Made by a program: the position numbers and the translations under genes
Assembly (NCBI RefSeq): GCF_011049865.1
Contig: NZ_DRGY01000118.1
Location: 1-38,048, forward strand
Length of the DNA stretch: 38,048 nucleotides
Direction: 5' to 3'
Origin: Marinobacter antarcticus
GTDB lineage: Bacteria > Pseudomonadota > Gammaproteobacteria > Pseudomonadales > Oleiphilaceae
Part shown: one piece after another, positions 17,557-25,529 of the stretch
Position numbering within the stretch: the stretch's first letter is position 1
Layout of the letters: each line of letters starts with the position of its first letter
The notes under the pieces: model-generated
The model's input: the letters and a program-made list of their open reading frames with translations, nothing else
What the model was told of the DNA's origin: nothing
Databases searched by the model: none

Positions 17557-18785
17557 TGCTCTCACCTTCCATGCTCGGTGTCATTGCGCTCTGGGTGATC
17601 ATGACTGTTTTAATTGGCATTCGTCTGGTCGCTCGAGTTTATCGGCATATGGCCAAGTTGCGTGAGACTGAGGACCGCCTTTATGCGGATTACCAGTCGG
17701 TAATTGAGGGGCGTAAAGAACTGTCACTAAATCGCGACCGTGCCCAGCAGTTATATCGTGATGTCTATACCCCTAATGCTGCAGAGTATCGGCACCATAT
17801 CATTCGCGGGGATACCTACCATCTCAGCGCGGTGAACTGGTTCAATATCATGATGCTGGGTGCCATCGGCGTGGTGTTCTTTTTAGCCAACGGTCTGGGT
17901 TGGGCATCGGCGCAGGTAGCCGCCACCTTCTCACTTACGCTGCTGTTTCTGCGTATGCCACTTATTCAAGCGATAGGCGCTTTTCCACCCTTGATCAATG
18001 CCTGAGTAGCGTTTGACAAGATTAGCGCCTTAGATCTAGCAGAGCATCGCGAGGCGTTCGGGCACTCCTCGCGCCGCCATGATTGGCAGGTGTTAACTCT
18101 GGAGCAGGTCACCTATCGTTACCCATATGAGGAGGCTCGGCCGGGCTTTGCCATTGGCCCTATCGACCTAACCTTGAAACGCGGCGAAGTGGTGTTTCTG
18201 ATCGGCGGCAATGGTAGTGGCAAGTCCACCTTGGCGAGGCTTTTAACTGGGCTTTATCAGCCCCAGAGTGGCGATGTTCGAGTTAATAGTAGGCCGCTTC
18301 GGGAGGAAGACTGGATAAGCTATCGCCAGCATTTTTCCGCCATTTACACGGATCTGCATCTTTTTGACCGTTTGATCGGTCCTGCAGGCGATTCGCCGGA
18401 TAGTGCCCCGGTGGAGGACTGGCTGATTAAGTTGGGCATGCAGCATACGCTGGACCTTGATGGTGACCGCATCACTAATATCAACCTCTCCCAGGGGCAG
18501 CGCAAGCGTTTAGCAATGCTGCTGGCGGTTGCTGAAGAGCGTGATCTGTTGCTGCTTGATGAGTGGGCCGCGGACCAGGATCCGCAGTTCCGTAGGGTCT
18601 TTTACCGCGAGCTACTGCCGCAGCTTAGAGCACTGGGCAAGACGTTGGTGGTGATCAGCCATGACGACCATTACTTCGACCAAGCCGACCGGCTGTTGGA
18701 AATGCGTCAGGGGCGGCTGGTAGAGCTGACCGGCGAACAGCGAGAAGCGGCTAGCCGCGATGCGGTGGCCCGGGTGAGCGTATAA
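17557..18785 (+). pseudogene. PvdE/SyrD-type peptide or siderophore export ABC transporter, 5'-truncated with internal stop
   Basis: The frame is one fused membrane-plus-ATPase half-transporter, read across a single in-frame TGA at 18003-18005. The first part (about 149 residues) has two hydrophobic helices and the linker ending FPPLINA. After the TGA it continues VAFDKISALDLAEHREAF and then the ATPase: Walker A GGNGSGKST, signature LSQGQ, Walker B LLLLDEW, switch histidine VISHDDH. Family members of about 550 residues export pyoverdine precursors or cyclic lipopeptides. The first third is lost at the IS1380 border. CGA to TGA would be one transition. The ATPase alone could start at GTG 18090, but without a full membrane domain it would not transport. 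Confidence 0.8.
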
Positions 18786-18860
18786 ATCTCTCGGGACTGT
18801 CTCGCGCGCCTTAGTGCCCTCATTAATTGCAATAAATCCTCTGATTTAATTTGCCTTAAT

Positions 18861-18879
18861 GATAATGATTGCTATTATC
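18861..18879 (+). promoter_or_regulatory. Fur box
   Basis: GATAATGATTGCTATTATC matches the classical 19-bp Fur box GATAATGATAATCATTATC at 15 of 19 positions, with both outer arms intact. It ends 26 bases before the start codon of the next gene and overlaps an AT-rich promoter region. Repression by Fur-Fe(II) when iron is plentiful is predicted for the two small genes that follow. Confidence 0.8.
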
Positions 18880-18905
18880 GTTATTTGAAAGCCAAGGAGG
18901 ATGCT

Positions 18906-19376
18906 ATGAAATTTCTTTGTCCGCGCCATCGGTTGATGTTCGCAAACCTGTCACTCATAGAACAAAATGATTTGTGGGTTTACTGGATGGAAAATGCCCT
19001 GACTTTATACGAAAGCCGGGATTCTGAAAAAGTCATCATTGTGACCGGCAATGCCTTTGATATTGCTTGTCTGGCTCGAACCCGAAATCCTGACTGTATG
19101 CATGTTGAGCTGACTCTTTCCGCCATTCTTTTGTGCAGCATCCTGCGTAGTTGCGGTAAACATTGCGTTGCAGACGATATGTTGCTTCGAGCTCTTGAGA
19201 GTTTGCGAGCGTCAGAGCGCTGCCACATCCGCTCGGGGGAATGTGGCAGCAACAACGAATGCATCGAGATCTTGCTGGATGCCTCACTCCAGCCTGAGTT
19301 TTTTACCCAATACCTGAACTGGCCGTCGTGTCCAGTCACCTATTCGTCTAGGCAATCGGCAATGATGGTCCACTGA
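18906..19376 (+). CDS. Fur-controlled protein of unknown function, cysteine-rich
   Basis: This 156-residue soluble protein starts at the ATG five bases after a perfect AAGGAGG. I do not recognise the family. It begins MKFLCPRHRLMF and contains about ten cysteines, including CSILRSCGKHC and CHIRSGECGSNNEC. The central part (about 65-110) reads as amphipathic helices, perhaps TPR-like. No signal peptide or membrane segment is seen. The Fur box and the neighbouring export-transporter remnant place it in iron starvation physiology. The next gene follows after 15 bases, so they form a two-gene operon. It could bind a metal or iron-sulphur cluster, but that is speculation. Confidence 0.65.
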   Translation: MKFLCPRHRLMFANLSLIEQNDLWVYWMENALTLYESRDSEKVIIVTGNAFDIACLARTRNPDCMHVELTLSAILLCSILRSCGKHCVADDMLLRALESLRASERCHIRSGECGSNNECIEILLDASLQPEFFTQYLNWPSCPVTYSSRQSAMMVH

Positions 19377-19391
19377 TGTATTGGAGGAACT

Positions 19392-19619
19392 ATGGGAATG
19401 CCTTTCAGCGGTGTGGATAATTTCCAGCCACAAAGCCTCTACGAGCAAGGTCGCCCTGATCGTCGGAAGCCGGAGCACTTGAGTATACGGATTGAGACAG
19501 ACAGCCTGATCCGTTTACTGAAGACAAGGCAGCTTCATGTGCAGAACTTCTCTTGTGCCGATCCCACCTCAAAAACCGTGATATACCATCTGCTGCTGGA
19601 GTTTGCCCTGAATTACTGA
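19392..19619 (+). CDS. Small protein of unknown function, second gene of a Fur-controlled pair
   Basis: This is a 75-residue protein with a GGAGGA ribosome site before the ATG. The C-terminal half, LSIRIETDSLIRLLKTRQLHVQNF followed by SCADPTSKTVIYHLLL, looks like a compact domain: a strand, a helix, a single cysteine and a helix. The N-terminal 30 residues are polar and probably flexible. I recall short, Fur-linked proteins of this layout but cannot name a family. It is cotranscribed with the cysteine-rich gene upstream. The IS3 remnant begins 30 bases after its stop, so the reading frame appears complete. Confidence 0.55.
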   Translation: MGMPFSGVDNFQPQSLYEQGRPDRRKPEHLSIRIETDSLIRLLKTRQLHVQNFSCADPTSKTVIYHLLLEFALNY

Positions 19620-19648
19620 TGTTGCCGCGCTACTTTCGACAGTATCAT

Positions 19649-19880
19649 TGGACTTCCCCCGATACGTATAAAACGCCCCAGCCTCAAACGGAGGCCATTT
19701 CAAAGGCCTCTGGGTTGACGCCACCCAGATGGGTATGGCGTCGAGTTCGGTTGTAAAACACTTCGATGTAGTCGAACACATCGGATTTGGCCAGGTCACG
19801 GGTTTTATCGATCCGTTTCCGGGCGCGTTCCTTCCTCAAGCTGCTAAAAAACGATTCAACTACTGCGTATCCCAACAATT
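19649..19880 (-). pseudogene. IS3-family transposase (OrfB) C-terminal remnant
   Basis: The minus strand encodes VVESFFSSLRKERARKR, then TRDLAKSDVFDYIEVFYN and RTRRHTHLGGVNPEAFE, the standard end of an IS3-family OrfB integrase domain including the catalytic glutamate region. The stop is at 19684-19686. TGGACTTCCCCC (19649-19660) is a plausible terminal inverted repeat. The rest of the element is missing: upstream of VVES the sequence no longer matches. This remnant differs from the IS3 element at 21866-25371. Confidence 0.75.
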
Positions 19881-19914
19881 GCCCCGCAGTTTGCTTTCTA
19901 CATCTCTACCAATC

Positions 19915-19947
19915 ATGGCATAATACTGCCATACGCATAATATTGCG
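19915..19947. promoter_or_regulatory. Two tandem palindromic operators before the XRE-AbiEii pair
   Basis: GGCATAATACTGCC (19917-19930, extended to ATGGCA...TGCCAT at 19915-19932) and CGCATAATATTGCG (19934-19947) are palindromes sharing the core GCATAATAYTGC, with centres 17 bases apart. They lie 30 bases before the XRE start and include a CATAAT that could be a -10 box. This is the layout of an autorepressed toxin-antitoxin promoter, and the XRE protein is the expected binder. Confidence 0.7.
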
Positions 19948-19976
19948 CACGCTTGACGGTTACTGAAGGATCAATC

Positions 19977-20645
19977 ATGAATACTGCCGTAGCATTAAAG
20001 CAGATGTCGCAGCCCTTCTATGAAGAACTGGGACGCTCTATTGCTTTGGCTCGGGGCGCGGTAAGTGGCAGCGAACTGTCTGGCCGCGTTGATATATCAC
20101 GGCGGACGCTGACGAAAATTGAAAAGGGTGATCCTTCAGTAGCGTTTGGTAGCTACTGCGCTGTTGCTCAGGCTTTAGGTTTGCAGTGGCTGTTTGATCT
20201 AATCATGCCTTCGCCTGCGTCCAATTCGTTGGTTCCACAGCACTACCTTACCGGTGCTTCAGCGCTGTCACTGGCTAAAGAAGGCGAAATGCCGGCGCTC
20301 TGGTATTCATCATCATTGTCCAATCCAAATCGTTGGCAGATAGCCGGTGCAGGCATCGATGGTGCCAGTCAGCTTCTCGGGGCTTACGAGCTCTGGGATG
20401 CAACAGAAGAAATCACAAGTCTCGGTGTTGAGGTTGCACGAATCTGGTCAGCGACACATGAGCGTGCGTTGTTCGATCTGATGTATCACTTTTTCGAGGT
20501 GCGTCAGAAACCAATGCCTAACATCCAAGTCAGCGATATCGATGATGTGGTGGACATGGGCAAGGTTCAGCAGTGGGTGAAGGACTTTCGCCCGTTCCTG
20601 TCTTCTAAGGGGGCTAGCACGATGCTCATGTGGATAAATCATTAG
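19977..20645 (+). CDS. XRE-family regulator, probable antitoxin of an AbiEii-type system
   Basis: This 222-residue protein starts at the ATG eight bases after GAAGGA. Residues about 17-75 form an XRE helix-turn-helix (RSIALARGAVSGSELSGR, then DISRRTLTKIEKGDPSVAFGSY and CAVAQALGLQWLF), of the type seen in HipB-like antitoxins. Residues about 90-220 form a second domain that I do not recognise, with WYSSSLSNPNRW and FDLMYHFFEVRQKP. The nucleotidyltransferase gene starts 10 bases after its stop. In the classical AbiE system the antitoxin AbiEi has a winged-helix N-terminus of another family, so this partner type is noteworthy. It probably represses its own promoter through the tandem operators. 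Confidence 0.8.
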   Translation: MNTAVALKQMSQPFYEELGRSIALARGAVSGSELSGRVDISRRTLTKIEKGDPSVAFGSYCAVAQALGLQWLFDLIMPSPASNSLVPQHYLTGASALSLAKEGEMPALWYSSSLSNPNRWQIAGAGIDGASQLLGAYELWDATEEITSLGVEVARIWSATHERALFDLMYHFFEVRQKPMPNIQVSDIDDVVDMGKVQQWVKDFRPFLSSKGASTMLMWINH

Positions 20646-20655
20646 GGTGGTGGTC

Positions 20656-21378
20656 ATGGAACTGTCTGAGCGCAAAAAAGCCCACGCAAGGATCATGAGG
20701 GCGATCTGTGAGGTAATCAGAGTGGAAAATAAGCCTTTGGTGCTGAAGGGTGGCACCGCCTTGATGCTCTGCTACCAAATAGACCGGTTCAGTGAGGATT
20801 TGGACTTCGATCTTTTGCGTGAACTGAAAACGCACCTGAACCTTGAAAGCATTTGTAAGGATGGCCTGAAAAAACTTAACAAGCAGGGAGAAGGAATTGA
20901 GCTGAGTAAATTTGCTGATCTCAAAATGACTGATACAACCCATCGTGCCCGGGCCTTATTCAAATTGCCAGGGGAAAAGATGCCGGTAAGTGTGAAACTG
21001 GAGATTTCGGCCAGACAGTTACCTGATCCGGGTGTTGTCAAAGAACTAAGCGGTATCAAGGTTTACAATATTGATGAGATAGCCCGACTCAAGTTACTCG
21101 CAGCTCAAGCAAACCCAGCAATGCCGTATCGAACAGCAGCAAGGGATCTGCACGACCTGGCGTTTATTGCCAGTGAGTACGAAAACGATCTGTCGGATGA
21201 AACCATCAGCGATCTTGAGGTCTTTTTTATGGATATTGAAGCGCTTATGATGCGCTACGCAGACGCCTATAAGGTGGATAGTATTCTGAATGGGCGCCTT
21301 TATGGTGACCTGGATGTTATCGAGAAGTGGAATAATAGCCGCGGGGGCAACAGCAATTTGAGCTTGTTTCAGCCCTGA
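20656..21378 (+). CDS. AbiEii/AbiGii-type nucleotidyltransferase, probable toxin
   Basis: This 240-residue protein starts at ATG 20656 behind AGGGTGG; GTG codons at 20647 and 20650 are in frame but less likely. It carries the DNA polymerase beta-type nucleotidyltransferase signature of the AbiEii/MenT group: LKGGTAL at 30-36 and RFSEDLDFD at 44-52 with two acidic residues. Downstream are VKLEISAR, a helix with IARLKLLAA and the RDLHDLAFI block. Characterised relatives are toxins that transfer nucleotides, for MenT onto tRNA acceptor ends, and give phage or stress growth arrest. Pairing with the XRE gene suggests a two-gene toxin-antitoxin unit next to a tRNA-associated element border. Confidence 0.85.
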   Translation: MELSERKKAHARIMRAICEVIRVENKPLVLKGGTALMLCYQIDRFSEDLDFDLLRELKTHLNLESICKDGLKKLNKQGEGIELSKFADLKMTDTTHRARALFKLPGEKMPVSVKLEISARQLPDPGVVKELSGIKVYNIDEIARLKLLAAQANPAMPYRTAARDLHDLAFIASEYENDLSDETISDLEVFFMDIEALMMRYADAYKVDSILNGRLYGDLDVIEKWNNSRGGNSNLSLFQP

Positions 21379-21506
21379 GTGGCGGCGGGGGCATGGCAAA
21401 GCATCGTCTTATCAGACTAATGAGGGGGGGGCTTTCAGGGGGTGGGGCAACGCGTGTGACGACTTACTGAAACCGGTTGGAGGGCTTGCTCCGTTTGGAC
21501 ACAGCC

Positions 21507-21540
21507 AAATAAAAAAGCCCTACGCTTTCACGTAAGGCCT
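21507..21540 (-). terminator. Rho-independent terminator of the tRNA-Arg locus
   Basis: Read on the minus strand, the stem GCCTTACG/CGTAGGGC (eight pairs with one G-U) has a six-base loop and is followed by TTTTTTATTTGG. It begins 12 bases after the CCA end of the tRNA fragment. This is the native downstream region of a tRNA gene, which helps to orient the junction. Confidence 0.8.
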
Positions 21541-21549
21541 TAAATAATA

Positions 21550-21598
21550 TGGCGCGCCCAGCAGGATTCGAACCTGCGACCCCTGCCTTCGGAGGGCA
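21550..21598 (-). tRNA. 3' part of tRNA-Arg(CCG), probable attachment site
   Basis: The minus strand gives the anticodon loop CTCCGAA with anticodon CCG, the 3' anticodon strand, variable loop, T-arm (GCAGGTTCGAATCCTGC), acceptor strand GGGCGCGC and an encoded CCA. It matches the second half of gammaproteobacterial tRNA-Arg(CCG). The identity ends just 5' of the anticodon stem; beyond 21598 there is no D-arm or 5' acceptor strand. A tRNA 3' half ending at the anticodon stem, with its terminator kept, is what integrative elements leave at one end. The 21599-21865 stretch after it is AT-rich without a gene and has an ATTGGT/ACCAAT inverted pair. Confidence 0.85.
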
Positions 21599-21932
21599 CA
21601 GAAACATCGCGATTTTAATTGGTCTTAGTCGTCATGACTCTGCATATTCAACTACTTAACCAATAACCCTATAAATTATAAAACGACGTTTAATCAAGGT
21701 TTTGGCCGATTACCACCTATATTGGGCACAGCGCTGTCCGGTTCTTGGTGTCGCGTATGACACAGTTTGATCCTTGCCTTACGAGCTGTTTTTCAATACT
21801 ACACTGCTCTTTTCGAATCTGACACACCTTGAAATTTGTCCGGTTGACAGTGTCCAGCTCAGGACTGTAGTGGTTCAATGATTCCGGGCACCAACGTCGG
21901 TGGTAATATCGCCACCATTAGCGAGGTGTCTG

Positions 21933-22211
21933 ATGACCAGAAAACGACGATCTTTCACGCCAGAGTTCAAACAAGAAACGGCCTGCTTGGTGCTTGATCA
22001 GGGCTACTCTGTTACCGAAGCCAGCCGCTCTCTGGATGTCGGCGAGAACGCCCTCAGGCGATGGGTAAAACAGCTGTCAGAAGAGCGTGGTGGGATTACA
22101 CCCAAGTCCAAAGCGTTAACGCCGGAACAGCAGCGCATCCAGGAATTGGAAGCCCGTTGTGAGAGACTGGAACGGGAGAAATCGATACTAAAAAAGCTAC
22201 CGCTCTCTTGA
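21933..22211 (+). CDS. IS3-family OrfA (helix-turn-helix transposase subunit)
   Basis: This is a 92-residue OrfA starting MTRKRRSFTPEFKQE, with the HTH_Tnp_1 fold (YSVTEASRSLDVGENALRRW) and a C-terminal leucine-zipper-like coiled coil (IQELEARCERLEREKSIL). At 22190-22196 there is AAAAAAG in the phase A AAA AAG, the canonical -1 slippery heptamer for OrfAB fusion. After slippage the frame reads ATALLMSDEMNRTR and stops, because orfB has lost a base at about 22244. OrfA itself is intact. It could still bind the element's ends and act as a repressor. Confidence 0.85.
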   Translation: MTRKRRSFTPEFKQETACLVLDQGYSVTEASRSLDVGENALRRWVKQLSEERGGITPKSKALTPEQQRIQELEARCERLEREKSILKKLPLS

Positions 22212-23285
22212 TGTCGGACGAGATGAATCGTACGCGCTGATAGACCAGTTAAGTGAGCAGGAGCCGGTTGAGATGGTCTGTAAAGCGTTTGAAGTATCGC
22301 GGTCCAGCTATTACGACTATCGCCGCAGGCGGTCCGTCGTGGACGGCGAACGAGTGGTTCTGCGAGCCGATGTAAACCGGATATTTCGCAAGAGCCGAAG
22401 TTCAGCAGGAAGCCGTATGATCACCACCATGCTTAAAGATGAAGGGGTTGTGATCGGACGCTTCAAGGTTCGCCGCCTAATGAGTGAGCTGGGCTGATCT
22501 GCAAACAACCTGGCCCACAGGCTTACAAGCAGGCCACCGTGGAAAGGCCAGACATTCCAAACCGGCTGAATCGTGAATTCAGTGTCAGTCGCCCAGACCA
22601 GGTTTGGTGCGGTGACATCACCTACGGTGTGCCCGGAGTTCAGGGCGAGCATGGAAGCTCAAATGAACCACGAGTCTATCTGGAATATTGACCCGATAAT
22701 TCAGGAGGAAATAACGGATCAACCCCACCTACTGTGAAGGTGGTGAGCCTGAGCGGCAGTGACCTGCGGTATGCCCGCAGGGTGATGTAACCCGCTGACA
22801 ACGGGGATTGAGGCGAGGTCACTAAGCCAAGATGATCCTCAAGGCTGAGTGTTGAAAGGCTGAAGAACATGAACCCATTCATCCGCCTCTGTGGGTTGAA
22901 ATGTCACCACGGCTTACGTGACCTGATAAGCCGTACGGGAAGGTGAGGCAGTCTGAAATGTAAGCGCTGCCGAACGAAGAAGCCTGAATTGGTAGCCGGG
23001 GCTTTGGTACAGCAGTATCCATCACAGATCGGACTGCTGCTTCCTGTCAACTTGCGGCAAGCAAGGATAAAGAGTGCGATGGGCAGCCTCCTCAGCATGT
23101 TGGAGTTCAGATAGGTAAACCGGGGAAGGTCAATATCGGATGCCAAGGGGGCATGACCCCGAAGCCGAATTGACTGGCGGAGCTCCCGTAGTAGTCCGCG
23201 ATGGGGAAAGCCCATTACATGGCAAAGGGGAGCAGTTTAAACGTGTTTGCCAAGCAAACTACCTGACCAAACCAGGTGAAGACCT

Positions 23286-24809
23286 TTGATAATCAGCGAA
23301 ATGCAACGCAAGCTAGCGACTTGGACAACGGCCGACCCCACCCGCCGGGTGGACCGGTTGTTGCGCCTGATAGCACAGCCTGACTGGCTCGCAGAGGCGG
23401 CTCGGATCACCCTATCTTCCAAAGGGGCAAACACGCCCAGGATAGACGGGGAGATCAAGCTGACTGTGCAGGCTAGGTTACCGGCTATTCTCAAACAAAT
23501 CAGGAGCGATTTACTCTCCGGTGTTTATAGCCCGTTACCGGCTCGAAGGGTTTATATCCCGAAGGCCAACGGCAAGCAACGGCCACTGGGTATCCCCACC
23601 CTGCGCGACCGCATCGTTCAAAGGGCCATGTTAATGGCGATGGAGCCCGTGTGGGAAAGTGACTTTCATGCACTCTCCTATGGGTTCCGACCGGAACGAA
23701 GTGTTCACCATGCAATCCGCACAGTGAAACTGCAACTGACGGATAATAACGAAACGCGTGGACGCTGGGTCATCGAAGGGGATCTGTCCAGCTACTTCGA
23801 CACCGTGCATCACCGGTTGCTGATGAAAGCTGTACGCCGCAGAATCAGGGACAGACGCTTCCTGAATCTTCTCTGGCGATTCATCAAAGCCGGCCACATT
23901 GATGCAGGCCTCTTCCGAGCGGCAAGCGAAGGTGTGCCTCAGGGCGGCGTTATATCACCGCTGCTGTCGAACATCATGTTGCATGAATTCGATCAGCACC
24001 TGAACTGGCGTTACCTTGGCAAGAAGGCCCGGAAAGATCGATGGTACTGGAACAACAGCATCCGGATTGGTCGAAGCTCTGCTATCCGAGAGAACCGGCA
24101 ATGGAAGCCAGCTGTCGCCTACTGCCGCTACGCCGATGACTTTGTGGTCATCGTCAAGGGCACCAAAGCTCAGGCAGAAGCGATCAGAGAAGAATGTCGG
24201 GAGATGCTGGAAGGCGCCCTCAAGCTGACACTGAACATGGATAAAACCAAGATTACCCATGTGAACGACGGCTTTGTGTTCCTGGGGCACCGCATCATCC
24301 GCAAGCGAAGTCAGTGCGGTGACATGCGGGTGGTGACGACAATCCCCCGGGATAAGGCGCGTAACTTTGCAGCATCCTTAACCGCCAAGCTGTCAGGCAA
24401 TTATAGTGAAAGCAAAATCGATATGGTGGAATCCATCAACCGAAAGCTGAAAGGCTGGGCGGCGTTCTATCAGTTCGTCGACTATAAAGCGAAAGTCTTC
24501 AGCTATATCGATGGTGTCGTGTTCTGGAAACTGGCCCATTGGCTGGGCCGCAAATATCGCTCTCGGCTCAAACCACTGATGCGCCATTGGTTTAAAGCCC
24601 CAGCCTCGGGTCAAAGTAAGACTTGGGTGCTGTATGGCAAAACCAACCTAGGGCTGTTCAGTGGAGCCATCTTGTACCGACTCGTCGGTCACGGGAAGAA
24701 GCGATTCCGGTGGCGTCTTCCGGAGGGTAATCCCTACCTGAGGACTGAACCTAGAAACACGTGGACCTCTCGCTTTCCTGAAGTCGCGATGGCATTTGCC
24801 AACGTTTAA
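23286..24809 (+). CDS. ltrA: Group II intron-encoded reverse transcriptase/maturase
   Basis: This 507-residue protein has the LtrA layout: RT0-RT7 (about 40-350), with the catalytic YADD at 282-285 in CRYADDFVVIV, the first catalytic aspartate D166 in IEGDLSSYFD and the primer-grip-like EGVPQGGVISPLLSNI (215-230). A thumb/maturase X domain follows (about 370-480, with WAAFYQFVDYKAKVF). No HNH endonuclease is visible at the C-terminus, so insertion would rely on a replication-fork primer. The start may be TTG 23286 (AGGTGA six bases before) or ATG 23301. It should splice the intron RNA and copy it into DNA. It appears complete. Confidence 0.93.
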   Translation: MIISEMQRKLATWTTADPTRRVDRLLRLIAQPDWLAEAARITLSSKGANTPRIDGEIKLTVQARLPAILKQIRSDLLSGVYSPLPARRVYIPKANGKQRPLGIPTLRDRIVQRAMLMAMEPVWESDFHALSYGFRPERSVHHAIRTVKLQLTDNNETRGRWVIEGDLSSYFDTVHHRLLMKAVRRRIRDRRFLNLLWRFIKAGHIDAGLFRAASEGVPQGGVISPLLSNIMLHEFDQHLNWRYLGKKARKDRWYWNNSIRIGRSSAIRENRQWKPAVAYCRYADDFVVIVKGTKAQAEAIREECREMLEGALKLTLNMDKTKITHVNDGFVFLGHRIIRKRSQCGDMRVVTTIPRDKARNFAASLTAKLSGNYSESKIDMVESINRKLKGWAAFYQFVDYKAKVFSYIDGVVFWKLAHWLGRKYRSRLKPLMRHWFKAPASGQSKTWVLYGKTNLGLFSGAILYRLVGHGKKRFRWRLPEGNPYLRTEPRNTWTSRFPEVAMAFANV

Positions 24810-24814
24810 ATGGA

Positions 24815-25270
<456 letters not shown>

Positions 25271-25395
25271 TAATACAACCGGCAGCGTCCCCATACATCC
25301 AATGACGACATGCCACCTGTGGTCGCGGAAGAAAATCTTTAAATACTGTCCGGGATTAGTTGACCACTACACTTGCGCTCTCATTTGAGCTCAAT

Positions 25396-25520
25396 CTATA
25401 GTTTGAAGTTCACAACCGAACCAATACTTTCGAGCGTCCGGATCGTCGGATTACCTTTACCCCCTTCGATTGAGCGGTAGGTGTTGGGTGATACACCGCA
25501 CAGACCCTGGAGGCAGAAAG
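25396..25520 (-). pseudogene. XRE-type helix-turn-helix remnant
   Basis: The minus strand reads CGVSPNTYRSIEGGKGNPTI followed by RTLESIGSVVNFKL and a stop at 25396-25398. This is the recognition-helix half of an XRE regulator ending in the common NPTIRTLESIG pattern. The N-terminal half is missing; upstream the frame merges with the intergenic region before the sigma-54 activator gene. It is probably the end of a small antitoxin-like regulator cut off by rearrangement next to the IS3 element. Confidence 0.6.
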
Positions 25521-25529
25521 TTGCCACGT

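Noticed and set aside
18003..18089. Frameshift or two separate genes (membrane subunit and ATPase) in the ABC locus
   Set aside because: Both parts are in the same frame and the 28 codons between them read as the family's linker, so a single nonsense codon in a fused half-transporter explains it better.
21411..21450. G-rich stretch (GAGGGGGGGGC, GGGGGTGGGGC) as a functional quadruplex or promoter element
   Set aside because: The G-runs are few and irregular, lie between a stop codon and a terminator, and have no supporting context.
21550..21598. Intact tRNA gene
   Set aside because: Only the sequence from the anticodon stem to CCA is present; no D-arm or 5' acceptor strand is found beyond 21598.
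22190..22211. Programmed -1 frameshift AAAAAAG giving a functional OrfAB transposase
   Set aside because: The heptamer is in the right phase, but the -1 frame stops after 14 codons and orfB has further frame breaks and a TAA, so no functional fusion can be made.
23286..24809. Retron or diversity-generating reverse transcriptase
   Set aside because: The maturase X domain, GTGTG start, domain V/VI hairpins and exact exon restoration identify a group II intron; no msr/msd or variable repeat is seen.
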